A stretch of DNA of 46,241 bases from NZQO01 sp964639255 (GTDB lineage: Bacteria; Bacteroidota; Bacteroidia; Flavobacteriales; Flavobacteriaceae). The notes below the pieces were generated by a model. That model saw nothing but the letters and a program-made list of their open reading frames with translations, was not told where the DNA came from and did no database searches. Of the stretch, positions 22,953 to 31,360 are shown piece after piece. The stretch spans positions 1 to 46,241 of the forward strand of contig CAZXDP010000015.1 in assembly GCA_964639255.1 (NCBI GenBank), read 5' to 3'. Position 1 is the stretch's first letter. Each line of letters opens with the position of its first letter. The position numbers and the translations under genes are program-made.

Positions 22953-25349
22953 TTAAAAATTAATAATTGTGTTAAACATAAAATTTCTGCCCAAATCGTC
23001 TGCATAGTACCGCAGTCGGTTCAGGTAGTTTCTGTAAGAGGTGTTAAAGAGATTTTCAATTTGTAGCCCCACTTCTACAGAGCCTCTTTCTATAAACGGA
23101 AGTTGGTACGAAACATCTAAATCCCAAAGTTGATAGGCCGGGGGAGGGGTGCTTACATCGACCTCTTCGACCGATTGCGTTTCGGGGATGAACACCTCAA
23201 AATTTGTGTCGGGGAATTCGTTCTGTTCAAAGACGTAATGCTGCATTAAGGACGCCCTTACACCGTTGGCATTATAGGTCAATACATTTGAAAAAGATGC
23301 CGATGGAATATTGATCAACGGGGTATCGCCATCACGTTCGTAGCCCTTGACCAAACTGAATGAATGCACGAACTCCCAGTCTTTCCAAAACTGCGCCGAA
23401 AAGTCGACATCAACCCCTAGCATTTCCGCTGGGGTTTGGCGGTATTCCCATACTTGGAAATTTCCGCGTAGCGTTTGTTCTACTCCCGTGGGTTCAATTA
23501 CTATAAAATTGTCGAGCCAATTGTAGAACGGGCTCACCGCAAAACTAATAATTCCTTTCTTCTGAAGGGTGAGCACGCCTTTGTTGGAGGTTTCCGATTG
23601 AAACCTGAGGTCGCCCAACTCTATCCGCGACGCACTGTGGTGAAGCCCTTCGCTAAACAACTCGGAGGCGTTCGGCGCTCTGGAGGCCATCGATAGATTG
23701 GCATATAATTGCCAATTTTCTGCCAACTCATAATTGGCACCTAATGTAACCGAAAGATTGTTGAAATTGAACTCCGGATTTGTCAAGATTTGGTTTCCAA
23801 ATTCTTCCACAACTAAATTGGGAAATAGCTCATCATAACCTCGCTCCTCCCAAAATGAGGACCTGTAAAATTTAAACACGTCCATATATATATGGTCGAA
23901 ACGGGCCCCTGCCTCGATGGACCAACGGTCACTAGGGCTCCAATTGGTTATAAGAAATCCCCCCAGGCGGTATTGGTCGTAATCTGGGATAAGCCGTCGA
24001 ATCCCAGTAGACGGATTGGCAAAATTGTTTTGGTAGTTGAAGGTGGCCCCCGTTTTAAAATCCCAATCGCCTATTTCAGACTCCAGACCTATATTCACGT
24101 TGTGGGTGTTGAGGCGTAGATCGACCGATGCCTTATTGGCATCATCGCCTCGCCGAATATCGAACTCGAATCGCCTGTTCGACTGAAAATCATAAGCTAA
24201 TTCAATTTTCCCAACTCCCTGAAGTTGTTGAAACGCCGATACTTTGGCAATATGATGGGTTACTTCTTGCCTTGGCCTACCAATGGCATAGGTAAACGGC
24301 TCGATAAATAAAGGCCTATCGCTGCCAATAGCGTTTACAAGATCTTCTGCACCGCCCAGGTGGGAAGCCCGTAATATGGCGATATCGTTTTTATAAAGGG
24401 AATATTGCGCTTCCCAGCCCCATTCAATTTTATTGAGTCCCAAACGTGCTAGGGCATTGCGCTCGTAAAATCCCGTATTGCTCAATATATAATCTGGAGC
24501 TTCAAAATCGCCAAATCGTTTTACTGTTCCCTGCGCCTGTGCAAACCAGCCAGAGTCAAATCCCTTGAATACCGAAGTAGTAAGGCTACCGCCGCGGCCA
24601 TTGGTAGAGGTAGACGCAATCGTTTTTCCGAACAGGGTATCTTGTAGCGGTATCTTAATTGGTTCTGAAATTACCACCCCACCAATAGCGTCACCAATAT
24701 ACTGAAGCGCTGCCGCACCTTTTATTACGGTAATACGCCCTGCGGTGTTCAAATCGAGGTTGGGTGCGTGCTCAGCACCCCATTCTTGATCTTGCATGCG
24801 CACGCCATTGTTAATTATGGAAACCCTACTGCTATGGAGGCCGTGAATTACTGGCTTTACAATTGCATTACCCGTATTGAGGGAGGAAACACCGCTTAGG
24901 GTACGTAAGGCGTCGCCAAGAGAACCTGCGCTAAGGCGTTCCAAGGAGGTCTCATCCAGATAATTGTTCAATAACGATTCGGTTTTGGTGCTAAACGCCC
25001 GGCCACTTACAATTACCTCGTTAAGCGACTCAAGATGATGCTCCAATTTGAAGGTTCGGGACATCGTTTCTTCCAAGGAAACCTCGAACGCACGTGTACG
25101 GCATTCAGGATGCGATATTTGCAATGTATAATCTCCCTCACAGAGATTTTTCAGGGTAAAATACCCATCGAAATCGGTAAGCACGGCAATTTCGGCCCCC
25201 GTTAAGATTACGGTTGCCCCACTAAGAGGAGTTTGATCGTGTAGGTCTATTACTTGTCCCGTTAGCGTGTTATTGCACACTTCTGTTTGGGAGTACGCAG
25301 CGACCATTCCCATACATATATATGGAATCATGGCAATGAAGAATCGCAT
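22953..25349 (-). CDS. TonB-dependent outer-membrane receptor
   Basis: This 798-residue receptor has a signal peptide (1-20), a carboxypeptidase regulatory-like domain (about 28-113: LTGQVIDLHDQTPLSGATVIL, DFDGYFTL), a plug (about 125-230) with PVIHGLHSSRVSIINNGVRMQDQEWGAEHAP and VIKGAAALQYIGDAIGGVV, then a 22-strand-type barrel ending in Phe (FMFNTIINF). It takes up a ligand through the outer membrane with TonB energy. The plug block with EW-G-x-E-H-A-P and the His/Cys-bearing small gene upstream suggest a metal or metallo-ligand, but this is inference. The lipoprotein gene follows after 19 bp. A SusD partner is absent, so it is not a polysaccharide system. Confidence 0.93.
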   Translation of the reverse strand: MRFFIAMIPYICMGMVAAYSQTEVCNNTLTGQVIDLHDQTPLSGATVILTGAEIAVLTDFDGYFTLKNLCEGDYTLQISHPECRTRAFEVSLEETMSRTFKLEHHLESLNEVIVSGRAFSTKTESLLNNYLDETSLERLSAGSLGDALRTLSGVSSLNTGNAIVKPVIHGLHSSRVSIINNGVRMQDQEWGAEHAPNLDLNTAGRITVIKGAAALQYIGDAIGGVVISEPIKIPLQDTLFGKTIASTSTNGRGGSLTTSVFKGFDSGWFAQAQGTVKRFGDFEAPDYILSNTGFYERNALARLGLNKIEWGWEAQYSLYKNDIAILRASHLGGAEDLVNAIGSDRPLFIEPFTYAIGRPRQEVTHHIAKVSAFQQLQGVGKIELAYDFQSNRRFEFDIRRGDDANKASVDLRLNTHNVNIGLESEIGDWDFKTGATFNYQNNFANPSTGIRRLIPDYDQYRLGGFLITNWSPSDRWSIEAGARFDHIYMDVFKFYRSSFWEERGYDELFPNLVVEEFGNQILTNPEFNFNNLSVTLGANYELAENWQLYANLSMASRAPNASELFSEGLHHSASRIELGDLRFQSETSNKGVLTLQKKGIISFAVSPFYNWLDNFIVIEPTGVEQTLRGNFQVWEYRQTPAEMLGVDVDFSAQFWKDWEFVHSFSLVKGYERDGDTPLINIPSASFSNVLTYNANGVRASLMQHYVFEQNEFPDTNFEVFIPETQSVEEVDVSTPPPAYQLWDLDVSYQLPFIERGSVEVGLQIENLFNTSYRNYLNRLRYYADDLGRNFMFNTIINF

Positions 25350-25381
25350 GTAGAATTATTTGGTGAAACTGAAACTGTACG

Positions 25382-25714
25382 TTAGACAGTTGGCACCGGG
25401 GGCCCCCGAAGAAACTGGGAGCGAGGGGACGGCCTTACAGCCGTATTTCTATAATAAAAAGTGGTTGCAAACGAAAGCGTCGGTCCAATAGGAACTTCAA
25501 CCGTAAACAGTTGGCAATCGTATATTGAAAAATGTAGGTGGTCTAGAGGACAATCCACTGGCTCCTCGTGCAGGTGGGTCGTTATATCGTAACAGGCACC
25601 GTGCTCGTGCCCATCTACAGCGTGTCCAAACTGGACAAAAGTAGGCATCAGCAAGGCAGCGACCCAAAGTAGGACCGTGCAACATCTGGTTATATTTGAT
25701 GTTTTAGCGTTCAA
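25382..25714 (-). CDS. Small exported His/Cys-containing protein
   Basis: A 110-residue protein with an N-terminal hydrophobic segment (about 11-27) that could be a signal or anchor. The mature region has a cluster of potential metal ligands: GHAVDGHEHGACYD, THLHEEPVDCPLDHLHFSIYDC (His/Cys at about 30-68). This looks like a metal-binding periplasmic peptide. The gene is 32 bp upstream of the TonB receptor and 1 bp after the DUF6787 gene. No named family is recognised; metal binding is an inference from residue spacing. The last 15 residues are Arg/Pro-rich. Confidence 0.65.
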   Translation of the reverse strand: MNAKTSNITRCCTVLLWVAALLMPTFVQFGHAVDGHEHGACYDITTHLHEEPVDCPLDHLHFSIYDCQLFTVEVPIGPTLSFATTFYYRNTAVRPSPRSQFLRGPPVPTV

Positions 25715-25715
25715 A

Positions 25716-26015
25716 TTAGCGAATTAGGAACCCTAGTTTCATAGACCGGAGCATTTTTTTTTCAAAGTTCCAAAAAAATATATATTCCCCAAAGAGCCAT
25801 CCGAAAAAAACGAGCAGTACTTGGTAAATGGGAAAGATAATCAAAATACGAACAGGCCAATAAATAAACCAGCCTATTTCAGGATAAATGCCTACAGCGT
25901 GGGTGAGGGGCGCTGCAAACTTGGCCGACGTACTCCCCGTTATCGCAAAAACAATCAGGATTACGGTAAGTTGCCAGTTCGAGTCTATATTCCAACGTTG
26001 TTTTAATTTTTTCAT
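25716..26015 (-). CDS. DUF6787-like small membrane protein
   Basis: A 99-residue basic membrane protein starting KKLKQRWNIDSNWQLTVILIVFAITGSTSAKFAAP, with three hydrophobic segments (about 16-32, 46-67, 70-85). It resembles small proteins sometimes mislabelled prolipoprotein diacylglyceryl transferase; it has none of that enzyme's catalytic motifs, so I keep it as unknown. Its ATG overlaps the DUF6146 stop (ATGA, 26012-26015), so the two are translationally coupled. Confidence 0.72.
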   Translation of the reverse strand: MKKLKQRWNIDSNWQLTVILIVFAITGSTSAKFAAPLTHAVGIYPEIGWFIYWPVRILIIFPIYQVLLVFFGWLFGEYIFFWNFEKKMLRSMKLGFLIR

Positions 26016-26437
26016 CCTCTGCTTCCCGGAAATGATTGGTTATACCGCTCCATAAAATATAGGAAATAGTTGTATAGCATATAGTTTACCTCGTATCCAT
26101 AATCGACATTAGACCTATAATCGATTTCCTGTGGGTATAAATTTGGATCGTATTGCGCGGGATTGTACACACGCTGATTATAGACCGAAACGAATAAAAA
26201 ATTCCTGTTTTCCAAAAACGTTTGGCTATAATAGCCACGAGGGGGCTGCGTGAGCAACCACGAGTTGAAGTTAGGTTCAATGATGATAATTTCGTATTCC
26301 AGACTATCGTTCGCAATTCTCACAGTATCTTGTGAAGCTGCCGTAATATCGGCCCCGCCGCCATTCATAGCAGGCCTGCTGCTATCACAACTAACAATTG
26401 CGAGAGAGGCGATTACGAATGCCAATAAATATTTCAT
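26012..26437 (-). CDS. DUF6146-like lipoprotein
   Basis: This 141-residue protein has a lipoprotein signal ending LAIVSC (Cys17). The mature part has DSLEYEIIIIEPNFNSWLLTQPPRGYYSQTFLENRN and VDYGYEVNYMLYNYFLYFMERYNQSFP, characteristic of a small Flavobacteriaceae lipoprotein family of unknown role. It overlaps the next gene by four bases. Confidence 0.78.
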   Translation of the reverse strand: MKYLLAFVIASLAIVSCDSSRPAMNGGGADITAASQDTVRIANDSLEYEIIIIEPNFNSWLLTQPPRGYYSQTFLENRNFLFVSVYNQRVYNPAQYDPNLYPQEIDYRSNVDYGYEVNYMLYNYFLYFMERYNQSFPGSRG

Positions 26438-26494
26438 AGGATAATTATTTTTGTGCCGAACAAGTACTAGAGCATTGGAAACAACCTGACATTT

Positions 26495-27127
26495 TTATTT
26501 GCCAAAAAAGCCACCCAGCACACCACCCAGTCCGCCTTGCTTCTTACCACCAAGAACCATACCAGCCACATCATCTAGCACACTGCCGTCGCCATCTCCA
26601 TCTAATAATGATTCCAAAACCGATTGTTGGGCACCTGCTGCGTCCGAGCCGCCCATTAACTGCCCTAACATTCCTTCAAGGCCGCCTGGAGAATTTACTT
26701 GTTGCTTGCGTTTCTGTTTTCCGAGGAAGCCCAGTAAGATAGGAGCGGCTACCTGTAGAATTTGCATCACCGAATTTACATCCAAACCTGTTTTTTTCGA
26801 GAGGGTACCGGCCACGTTGTTTTGCGAACCCCCCAATACGTGTCCTAAAATTCCGAGTCCGTCGATTTTTACGCGATCTTCTACACCCCCTTGAAAAAGC
26901 TCGCCCAGATTGTCCAGAATGCTTCCGTCGTGTTTATTGTCAAGCGCATTTAAAAGACCGTTTCCACTTTCCTTTTTTACGTTTCGGGTCATCGCGGCCA
27001 TCAATAGTGGCATAGCCATAGAAATCACCTGTGTGGTTTTATCAACAGGTTGATCGGTCTCTTTGCTTATGCCTGAAATTAGCTGTCGCCCCTTATCACT
27101 GTTCAATAGCTCTTGAATGGTTTCCAT
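26495..27127 (-). CDS. DUF937 family protein
   Basis: This 210-residue protein starts with a helical domain (about 1-105, METIQELLNSDKGRQLISGISKETDQP and MAMPLLMAAMTRN) and ends with a Gly-rich tail (GGLEGMLGQLMGGSDAAG... GGLGGVLGGFFGK). DUF937 proteins of this layout are common in Bacteroidota and are of unknown function. It follows the serA-like gene after 16 bp. Confidence 0.85.
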   Translation of the reverse strand: METIQELLNSDKGRQLISGISKETDQPVDKTTQVISMAMPLLMAAMTRNVKKESGNGLLNALDNKHDGSILDNLGELFQGGVEDRVKIDGLGILGHVLGGSQNNVAGTLSKKTGLDVNSVMQILQVAAPILLGFLGKQKRKQQVNSPGGLEGMLGQLMGGSDAAGAQQSVLESLLDGDGDGSVLDDVAGMVLGGKKQGGLGGVLGGFFGK

Positions 27128-27143
27128 ACTGTCTTCGTTTCTA

Positions 27144-28112
27144 TTAGTTCTTTTGTTCCGCAGGCTTCAAAATGGCGATAATTTGGTCTGCTAGTTCGGT
27201 GCCTATTCGGTCTTGGGCTTCCTTGGTAGCCGCACCAATATGGGGACTAAGCGATAATTTACCGTTCATTAAGACCTTTACGGCAGGCTGAGGTTCTTCT
27301 TCAAAAGTGTCCAATGCCGCGAAAGAGAGTTTTCCACTCTCCAAGGCTTTGAGTAGTGCATCCTCATCTATAACACCCCCCCGGGCCGCATTGATAATGG
27401 CAGCACCGTCCTTCATTGCGGCAATTTGCTCTTTTCCTATAACGTATTCTTTTTGTGCCGGAACGTGCAGGGTAATGAAATCGCTATGTTTGATCAACTC
27501 TGAAACGGGTTCTGTTTTAATCTTCAAGCTTAGTTCCTGTCCGTCGTAAAACTGAAGCGAAATATCTGCCTCGCCTACTTCATTATCACTAGCAATCACT
27601 TTCATACCTATGCCAAGGGCTATTTTAGCTACTTGTTTGCCAATACGTCCAAAACCGATAATCCCCAAGGTCTTACCCCTAAGTTCGCGCCCGGCGGCAT
27701 AGCTTTTCTTCAGTTCCTTAAATTTACTATCGCCTTCTAATGGCATACTGCGGTTGGCATCGTAAAGAAAACGAACCCCACCAAATAAATGTGCAAACAC
27801 CAATTCTGCCACGGAAGAGGAAGACGCTGCCGGCGTATTGATTACGTGAAGTCCTTTTTTTCGTGCATAAGACACATCAATATTATCCATGCCTACACCG
27901 CCACGACCAATTATTTTAAGACTGGGGCAAGCGTCGATGAGGTTTTGACGAACTTCTGTAGCGCTGCGCACTAATAGAACGTCAATATTGTGATCGTTTA
28001 TATAATCGATCAATTGGTTTTGTGCTACCTTAACGGTTACCATCTCAAATCCGGCGGCCTCGAGGGCGTCAATTCCACTTTGAGAAATACCATCGTTTGC
28101 TAAAATTTTCAT
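27144..28112 (-). CDS. serA: D-2-hydroxyacid dehydrogenase (3-phosphoglycerate dehydrogenase type)
   Basis: This NAD-dependent dehydrogenase oxidises 3-phosphoglycerate in serine synthesis. Its 322 residues have the Rossmann GFGRIG (153-158), an acidic NAD-binding residue near ASDNEVG, and the catalytic set Arg244 (NAARGGVIDE), Glu (EEEP, about 272) and His291 (SPHIGAAT). It is the short form without the ACT/ASB regulatory domains, so feedback by serine is not expected from the sequence. Placement 39 bp after serC supports the 3-phosphoglycerate assignment; other 2-hydroxyacids remain possible. Confidence 0.9.
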   Translation of the reverse strand: MKILANDGISQSGIDALEAAGFEMVTVKVAQNQLIDYINDHNIDVLLVRSATEVRQNLIDACPSLKIIGRGGVGMDNIDVSYARKKGLHVINTPAASSSSVAELVFAHLFGGVRFLYDANRSMPLEGDSKFKELKKSYAAGRELRGKTLGIIGFGRIGKQVAKIALGIGMKVIASDNEVGEADISLQFYDGQELSLKIKTEPVSELIKHSDFITLHVPAQKEYVIGKEQIAAMKDGAAIINAARGGVIDEDALLKALESGKLSFAALDTFEEEPQPAVKVLMNGKLSLSPHIGAATKEAQDRIGTELADQIIAILKPAEQKN

Positions 28113-28151
28113 AGAATTCTGATAAATTTTTGATTTTCGGTTTTTAAGGCG

Positions 28152-29219
28152 TTACGCTTTTCGTTCCAGTTCTTGCATGACACTCACCAGTACTTCAACG
28201 CTCTCGGGCTCTAACGCATTATACATGGAAGCCCGGTAACCGCCAACACTTCGGTGGCCATTAAGACCATTGATACCTGCATCTTTCCAAAGGGTGTCGA
28301 AAGTTTCCTTGAGCGATGCATCGGTTAGGTTGAAGGTCGCGTTCATGGCAGATCGATCTTCCCTGTGCGCTACAAATCCTTGGAATAACGGATTACGATC
28401 AATTTCAGAATAGATGAGGTGCGCTTTCTCATCATTGCGCTTTTCCATAGCATCGATACCACCCATTTCGGAAAGCCATTCCAACGTAAGCATTGAAACA
28501 TACACGGGAAATACGGCGGGGGTGTTGAACATACTGTCCTTGCCTATATGCACTTTATAGTCGAGCATGGAAGGGAGTTGCCTCGAAACCTTACCTAGCA
28601 CATCTTCTTTAACGACCACTAAAGTGGTTCCTGCAGGACCCATATTTTTCTGGGCTCCAGCATAGATAAGATCAAATTTTTCGAAATCCAATCGTCTTGA
28701 GAAAATATCGCTGCTCATATCGCATACCAAAGGCACCTGGGTATGTGGAAAATGTTGTATCTGTGTTCCAAAAATGGTGTTATTGCTAGTGCAATGGAAG
28801 TAATCTACCTCTTCTGGAATCGAATAATCTTTCGGTATGTAATTGAAGTTTTGGTCTTTAGAGGATGCTACCTCAACCACATCTCCCAATAACTTTGCTT
28901 CTTTAATCGCCTTGGTGGACCACGTTCCCGTATTCAGGTAGGCTGCTTTTTTTTCCAAGAGGTTATACGCGACCATTAGAAATTGAAGGCTGGCACCTCC
29001 TTGCAGGTATAGTGCTTTATATCCTTTACCTTCAAGGTTCAAATGCTTAAGCGCCAACTCCCTTGCCCGCTCCATTACGTCCACAAAATCTTTGCTGCGG
29101 TGCGATATTTCTACTAGGGAAAGATTTAAATTATTGAAATTGATGACCGCTTGGGAAGCCTGTTGCAGCACCGATTTTGGCAAGACACACGGACCGGCGC
29201 TAAAGTTGTGTTTTTTCAT
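28152..29219 (-). CDS. serC: Phosphoserine aminotransferase
   Basis: SerC makes 3-phosphoserine from 3-phosphohydroxypyruvate and glutamate with PLP. Its 355 residues begin KKHNFSAGPCVLPKSV, then LQGGASLQF (phosphate loop) and the PLP lysine Lys191 in YAGAQKNMGPAG, and it ends with the HRSVGGYRASMYNA signature. It lies between the LuxC-like reductase (66 bp) and serA (39 bp), giving the first two steps of serine synthesis side by side. The third step (SerB) is not in the window. Confidence 0.96.
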   Translation of the reverse strand: MKKHNFSAGPCVLPKSVLQQASQAVINFNNLNLSLVEISHRSKDFVDVMERARELALKHLNLEGKGYKALYLQGGASLQFLMVAYNLLEKKAAYLNTGTWSTKAIKEAKLLGDVVEVASSKDQNFNYIPKDYSIPEEVDYFHCTSNNTIFGTQIQHFPHTQVPLVCDMSSDIFSRRLDFEKFDLIYAGAQKNMGPAGTTLVVVKEDVLGKVSRQLPSMLDYKVHIGKDSMFNTPAVFPVYVSMLTLEWLSEMGGIDAMEKRNDEKAHLIYSEIDRNPLFQGFVAHREDRSAMNATFNLTDASLKETFDTLWKDAGINGLNGHRSVGGYRASMYNALEPESVEVLVSVMQELERKA

Positions 29220-29285
29220 TTAAAATAGATTGGTATTGCAAAGATGCTAAATATGTATCCCAAAAGGGGTTAAAATGGTATTAAT

Positions 29286-30353
29286 TTATTCCGGAAGTGT
29301 TAACAGAAAAGACATGGTGTCCACCCCGTCTGCGTAATCCCATAGCTCTGGTGCTTGTACCAAACCAAAGTCTACCGCCCCATCAATCTCCGCTTGCGAA
29401 ACAATAGCTTGGATGTTGTCTTGCTGATCCTTAAGTCGCATTTTTACTTGTGAAAGATTTGAATAGCGCTCGTAGAATAAGACCGCGATAGGAGAGGAGA
29501 AGCCAGTATCTTCCTTCAACAATAAAAATTCATTATCCAATAACGAGATATTTCCCATTAGATAAACCGCCTTGTTGTAATCGTAATTATTGATGTATTT
29601 GTGGTTGTGAATAATGTCACGCCACGAATACATAGCCTTAAAAAAGGCATCGAACGAATACCCTTCTGGAATATATATTTTTGAAACATTGCGGCACCCA
29701 AGTCCGAAATACCGAAAAACATCGTCTGCCAAAGCTTCCAGTTGCTGCGGGGTTTCTTCTCCAGTAAGCACGGCCACTGAGTTACGATTGCGGCGAATGA
29801 TATGGGGGTATGAATTGAAATAATATTCAAAATACCGGGAGGTATTATTACTGCCGGTGGCGATAACAGCATCAAAATTATCCAGAGGATCTTTTGTAAA
29901 GCTGATATAGTTTTTCCAATCCGGCTGTTGCGCAATAAGAAATTTTGCGATTGCGGGAAGTAAATAGGTGTCGTTAGATGACAATTTGGCCAGCACTTTA
30001 TTTCCCGTCAATAGTACAGACAGCATATCGTGCAGCCCCACCAACGGTATGTTGCCGGCCATAACAATGGCGATGGTTTTGGGCTGTTGGACATCGGGAA
30101 TGGAATAATTCGCAGTCCATCGTTCCAGAGCACTTATTGTTAGGGCGTTACTCCAGCTTTGTAACGCAAATTGCAAGTTGTCTTCTGTGAACCACCCATT
30201 GCCGTGATTTGCTTTTTCCAAAGCAGCCACCATTTGCCCTACCAAGGGGTCGACCCCTTCCGTTTTTTCATTGGACGTTGGCCAAGCTTTGCTACACGTA
30301 TGTAAAAAGCGTCCCAAGGCTGCAAAGGCGTTAATTCTTTGTTGTAAATCCAT
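29286..30353 (-). CDS. LuxC-like acyl-CoA reductase
   Basis: This 355-residue protein resembles the fatty-acyl reductase LuxC/aldehyde dehydrogenase superfamily: VMAGNIPLVGLHDMLSVLLTGNKVLAKLSS (nucleotide-binding region, about 98-127), ATGSNNTSRYFEYYF, HIIRRNRNSVAVLTGEE and GLGCRNVSKIYIPEGY with putative nucleophile Cys220. No LuxD or LuxE is nearby, so bioluminescence is not implied. Bacteroidota carry this gene next to serC, serA and a ferredoxin, but the substrate is not established. Its promoter (TAACTTTG at 30401-30394, minus) interlocks with that of the ferredoxin. Confidence 0.85.
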   Translation of the reverse strand: MDLQQRINAFAALGRFLHTCSKAWPTSNEKTEGVDPLVGQMVAALEKANHGNGWFTEDNLQFALQSWSNALTISALERWTANYSIPDVQQPKTIAIVMAGNIPLVGLHDMLSVLLTGNKVLAKLSSNDTYLLPAIAKFLIAQQPDWKNYISFTKDPLDNFDAVIATGSNNTSRYFEYYFNSYPHIIRRNRNSVAVLTGEETPQQLEALADDVFRYFGLGCRNVSKIYIPEGYSFDAFFKAMYSWRDIIHNHKYINNYDYNKAVYLMGNISLLDNEFLLLKEDTGFSSPIAVLFYERYSNLSQVKMRLKDQQDNIQAIVSQAEIDGAVDFGLVQAPELWDYADGVDTMSFLLTLPE

Positions 30354-30359
30354 ATGCTG

Positions 30360-30401
30360 TTTGGAGTTGCCCTTTTTAGGCCTTAAATTTGCGCAAAGTT
30401 A
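30360..30401. promoter_or_regulatory. Interlocked divergent promoters (ferredoxin / acyl-CoA reductase)
   Basis: Plus strand: TTTG (30360-30363), 20-nt spacer, TAAATTTG (30384-30391), for the ferredoxin. Minus strand: TAACTTTG (30401-30394), for the reductase. The two -7 elements face each other with two bases between them, so TAAATTTGCGCAAAGTTA is an 18-bp near-palindrome and the two transcription starts overlap. Only one polymerase can occupy the site at a time. Confidence 0.6.
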
Positions 30402-30416
30402 GAAAAAGAAAAAGCT

Positions 30417-30767
30417 ATGGCCATTATAATAACAGATGAATGTATAAATTGCGGAGCCTGTGAGCCCGAATGTCCAAACACGGCCATCTATGAAGGAGCA
30501 GACGATTGGCGCTATGCCGATGGAACCGATTTGGATGGTGAAGTTGTACTCCCCAACGGAAAACAGGTGAATGCCCAAGATACACAAGAACCTCTAAGTG
30601 ATGAGATCTATTACATCGTGCCAGATAAATGTACCGAGTGCAAAGGGTTTCACGAAGAACCGCAATGCGCTGCAGTTTGCCCCGTGGACTGTTGCGTACC
30701 CGATGATGACCACGTAGAGAGTGAAGTGGAACTTTTGGCAAAACAAGCCTTCATGCACCGCGATTAA
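30417..30767 (+). CDS. 2[4Fe-4S] dicluster ferredoxin
   Basis: This 116-residue electron carrier has cluster motif 1 C9-x2-C12-x2-C15-x3-C19P (CINCGACEPECP) and motif 2 C72-x2-C75-x8-C84-x3-C88 (CTECKGFHEEPQCAAVCPVD), the spacing of the YfhL/dicluster type with an 8-residue insert in the second loop; two extra cysteines (92, 93) follow. It is cytosolic. Divergent from the acyl-CoA reductase with a shared promoter, it may donate electrons to that pathway, but this is inference. Confidence 0.93.
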   Translation: MAIIITDECINCGACEPECPNTAIYEGADDWRYADGTDLDGEVVLPNGKQVNAQDTQEPLSDEIYYIVPDKCTECKGFHEEPQCAAVCPVDCCVPDDDHVESEVELLAKQAFMHRD

Positions 30768-30792
30768 TAAGAATCACCTATAATTTAAAAAC

Positions 30793-30824
30793 GCCCGTTT
30801 TCTTGTAAGAAAATGGGCCTTTTT
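30793..30824 (+). terminator. Terminator after the ferredoxin
   Basis: GCCCGTTTTCT (30793-30803) pairs with AGAAAATGGGC (30808-30818) with one G-T pair and a 4-nt loop, followed by CTTTTT. It lies 25 bp past the ferredoxin stop. Confidence 0.88.
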
Positions 30825-31289
30825 AAATTCGATAGGATCCCGACTTCATTTGTTTTTAAGGGCTTATTCTTTATCCGTTCGTCGAAGGAAGACTTGGTGA
30901 CAATGATAATATTTTTGTCATAAATGAAATATTTATATGATAAAATTGCCATTTTCATATTTGACAATCCAATTTCCAGTTTTGGCCGGTCGTAAGGAAA
31001 AAACCACCTTGTAAAGATCTTACAATAGTTGCATAATCCCTATTCGACACATCGGTTTCAATAGTTGATATAATCATTAGGAGTATATTCGTAGGAGCAT
31101 ATATCATCTTCATATGTATAAGTCACATATGAATCTATTCTCTTCAGGAGCATTACCGTTTCAAAATTGTGAATTCCCTAAAATTTGTAGTCCCACTTTG
31201 TTGGGTAACGCTCTTTTCAAAATTTCTTCAGAAGTTTCCATACCATCGGCAATAAACAAGTCTGTTTCGGAAGTAGTCGTTTTTTTCAC
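30825..31289 (-). pseudogene. Possible decayed coding region; no intact gene
   Basis: This AT-rich stretch lies in a 593-bp gap. On the minus strand a GTG-started frame (31289-31161, 42 residues, VKKTTTSETDLFIADGMETS... NKVGLQILGNSQ) ends in TGA, and a shift of frame near 31165 continues as FETVMLLKRIDSYVTYTYED, then CSYEYTPNDYINY to TGA at 31058-31060. Further left, VRSLQGGFFLTTGQNWKLDCQI precedes another stop. Amino-acid composition is protein-like, but no frame is intact and no promoter is seen, so I read this as remnants of one or more genes. It could instead be chance open frame. I do not recognise a family. Confidence 0.35.
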
Positions 31290-31302
31290 TTAATTGTACA
31301 TA

Positions 31303-31330
31303 AAAAGGTGCTGCTTGCGCAACACCTTTT
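31303..31330 (-). terminator. Terminator of the 31361-31912 gene
   Basis: AAAAGGTG (31303-31310) and CACCTTTT (31323-31330) form a stem extended by TGC/GCA (31312-31314 / 31319-31321) with one mismatch. The minus strand ends the stem in a T tract. It lies about 30 bp past the leftward stop codon. Confidence 0.75.
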
Positions 31331-31360
31331 CATTTAAATGAACTTTTTAATTCAGATGAA

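Noticed and set aside
29286..30353. Bioluminescence (lux) operon
   Set aside because: Only a LuxC-like reductase is present; LuxA/B, LuxD and LuxE are absent and the neighbours are serine synthesis genes.
30785..30967. 60-codon minus-strand ORF through the ferredoxin terminator
   Set aside because: It is read across a strong terminator stem and has no start context; kept only as part of the possible decayed region.
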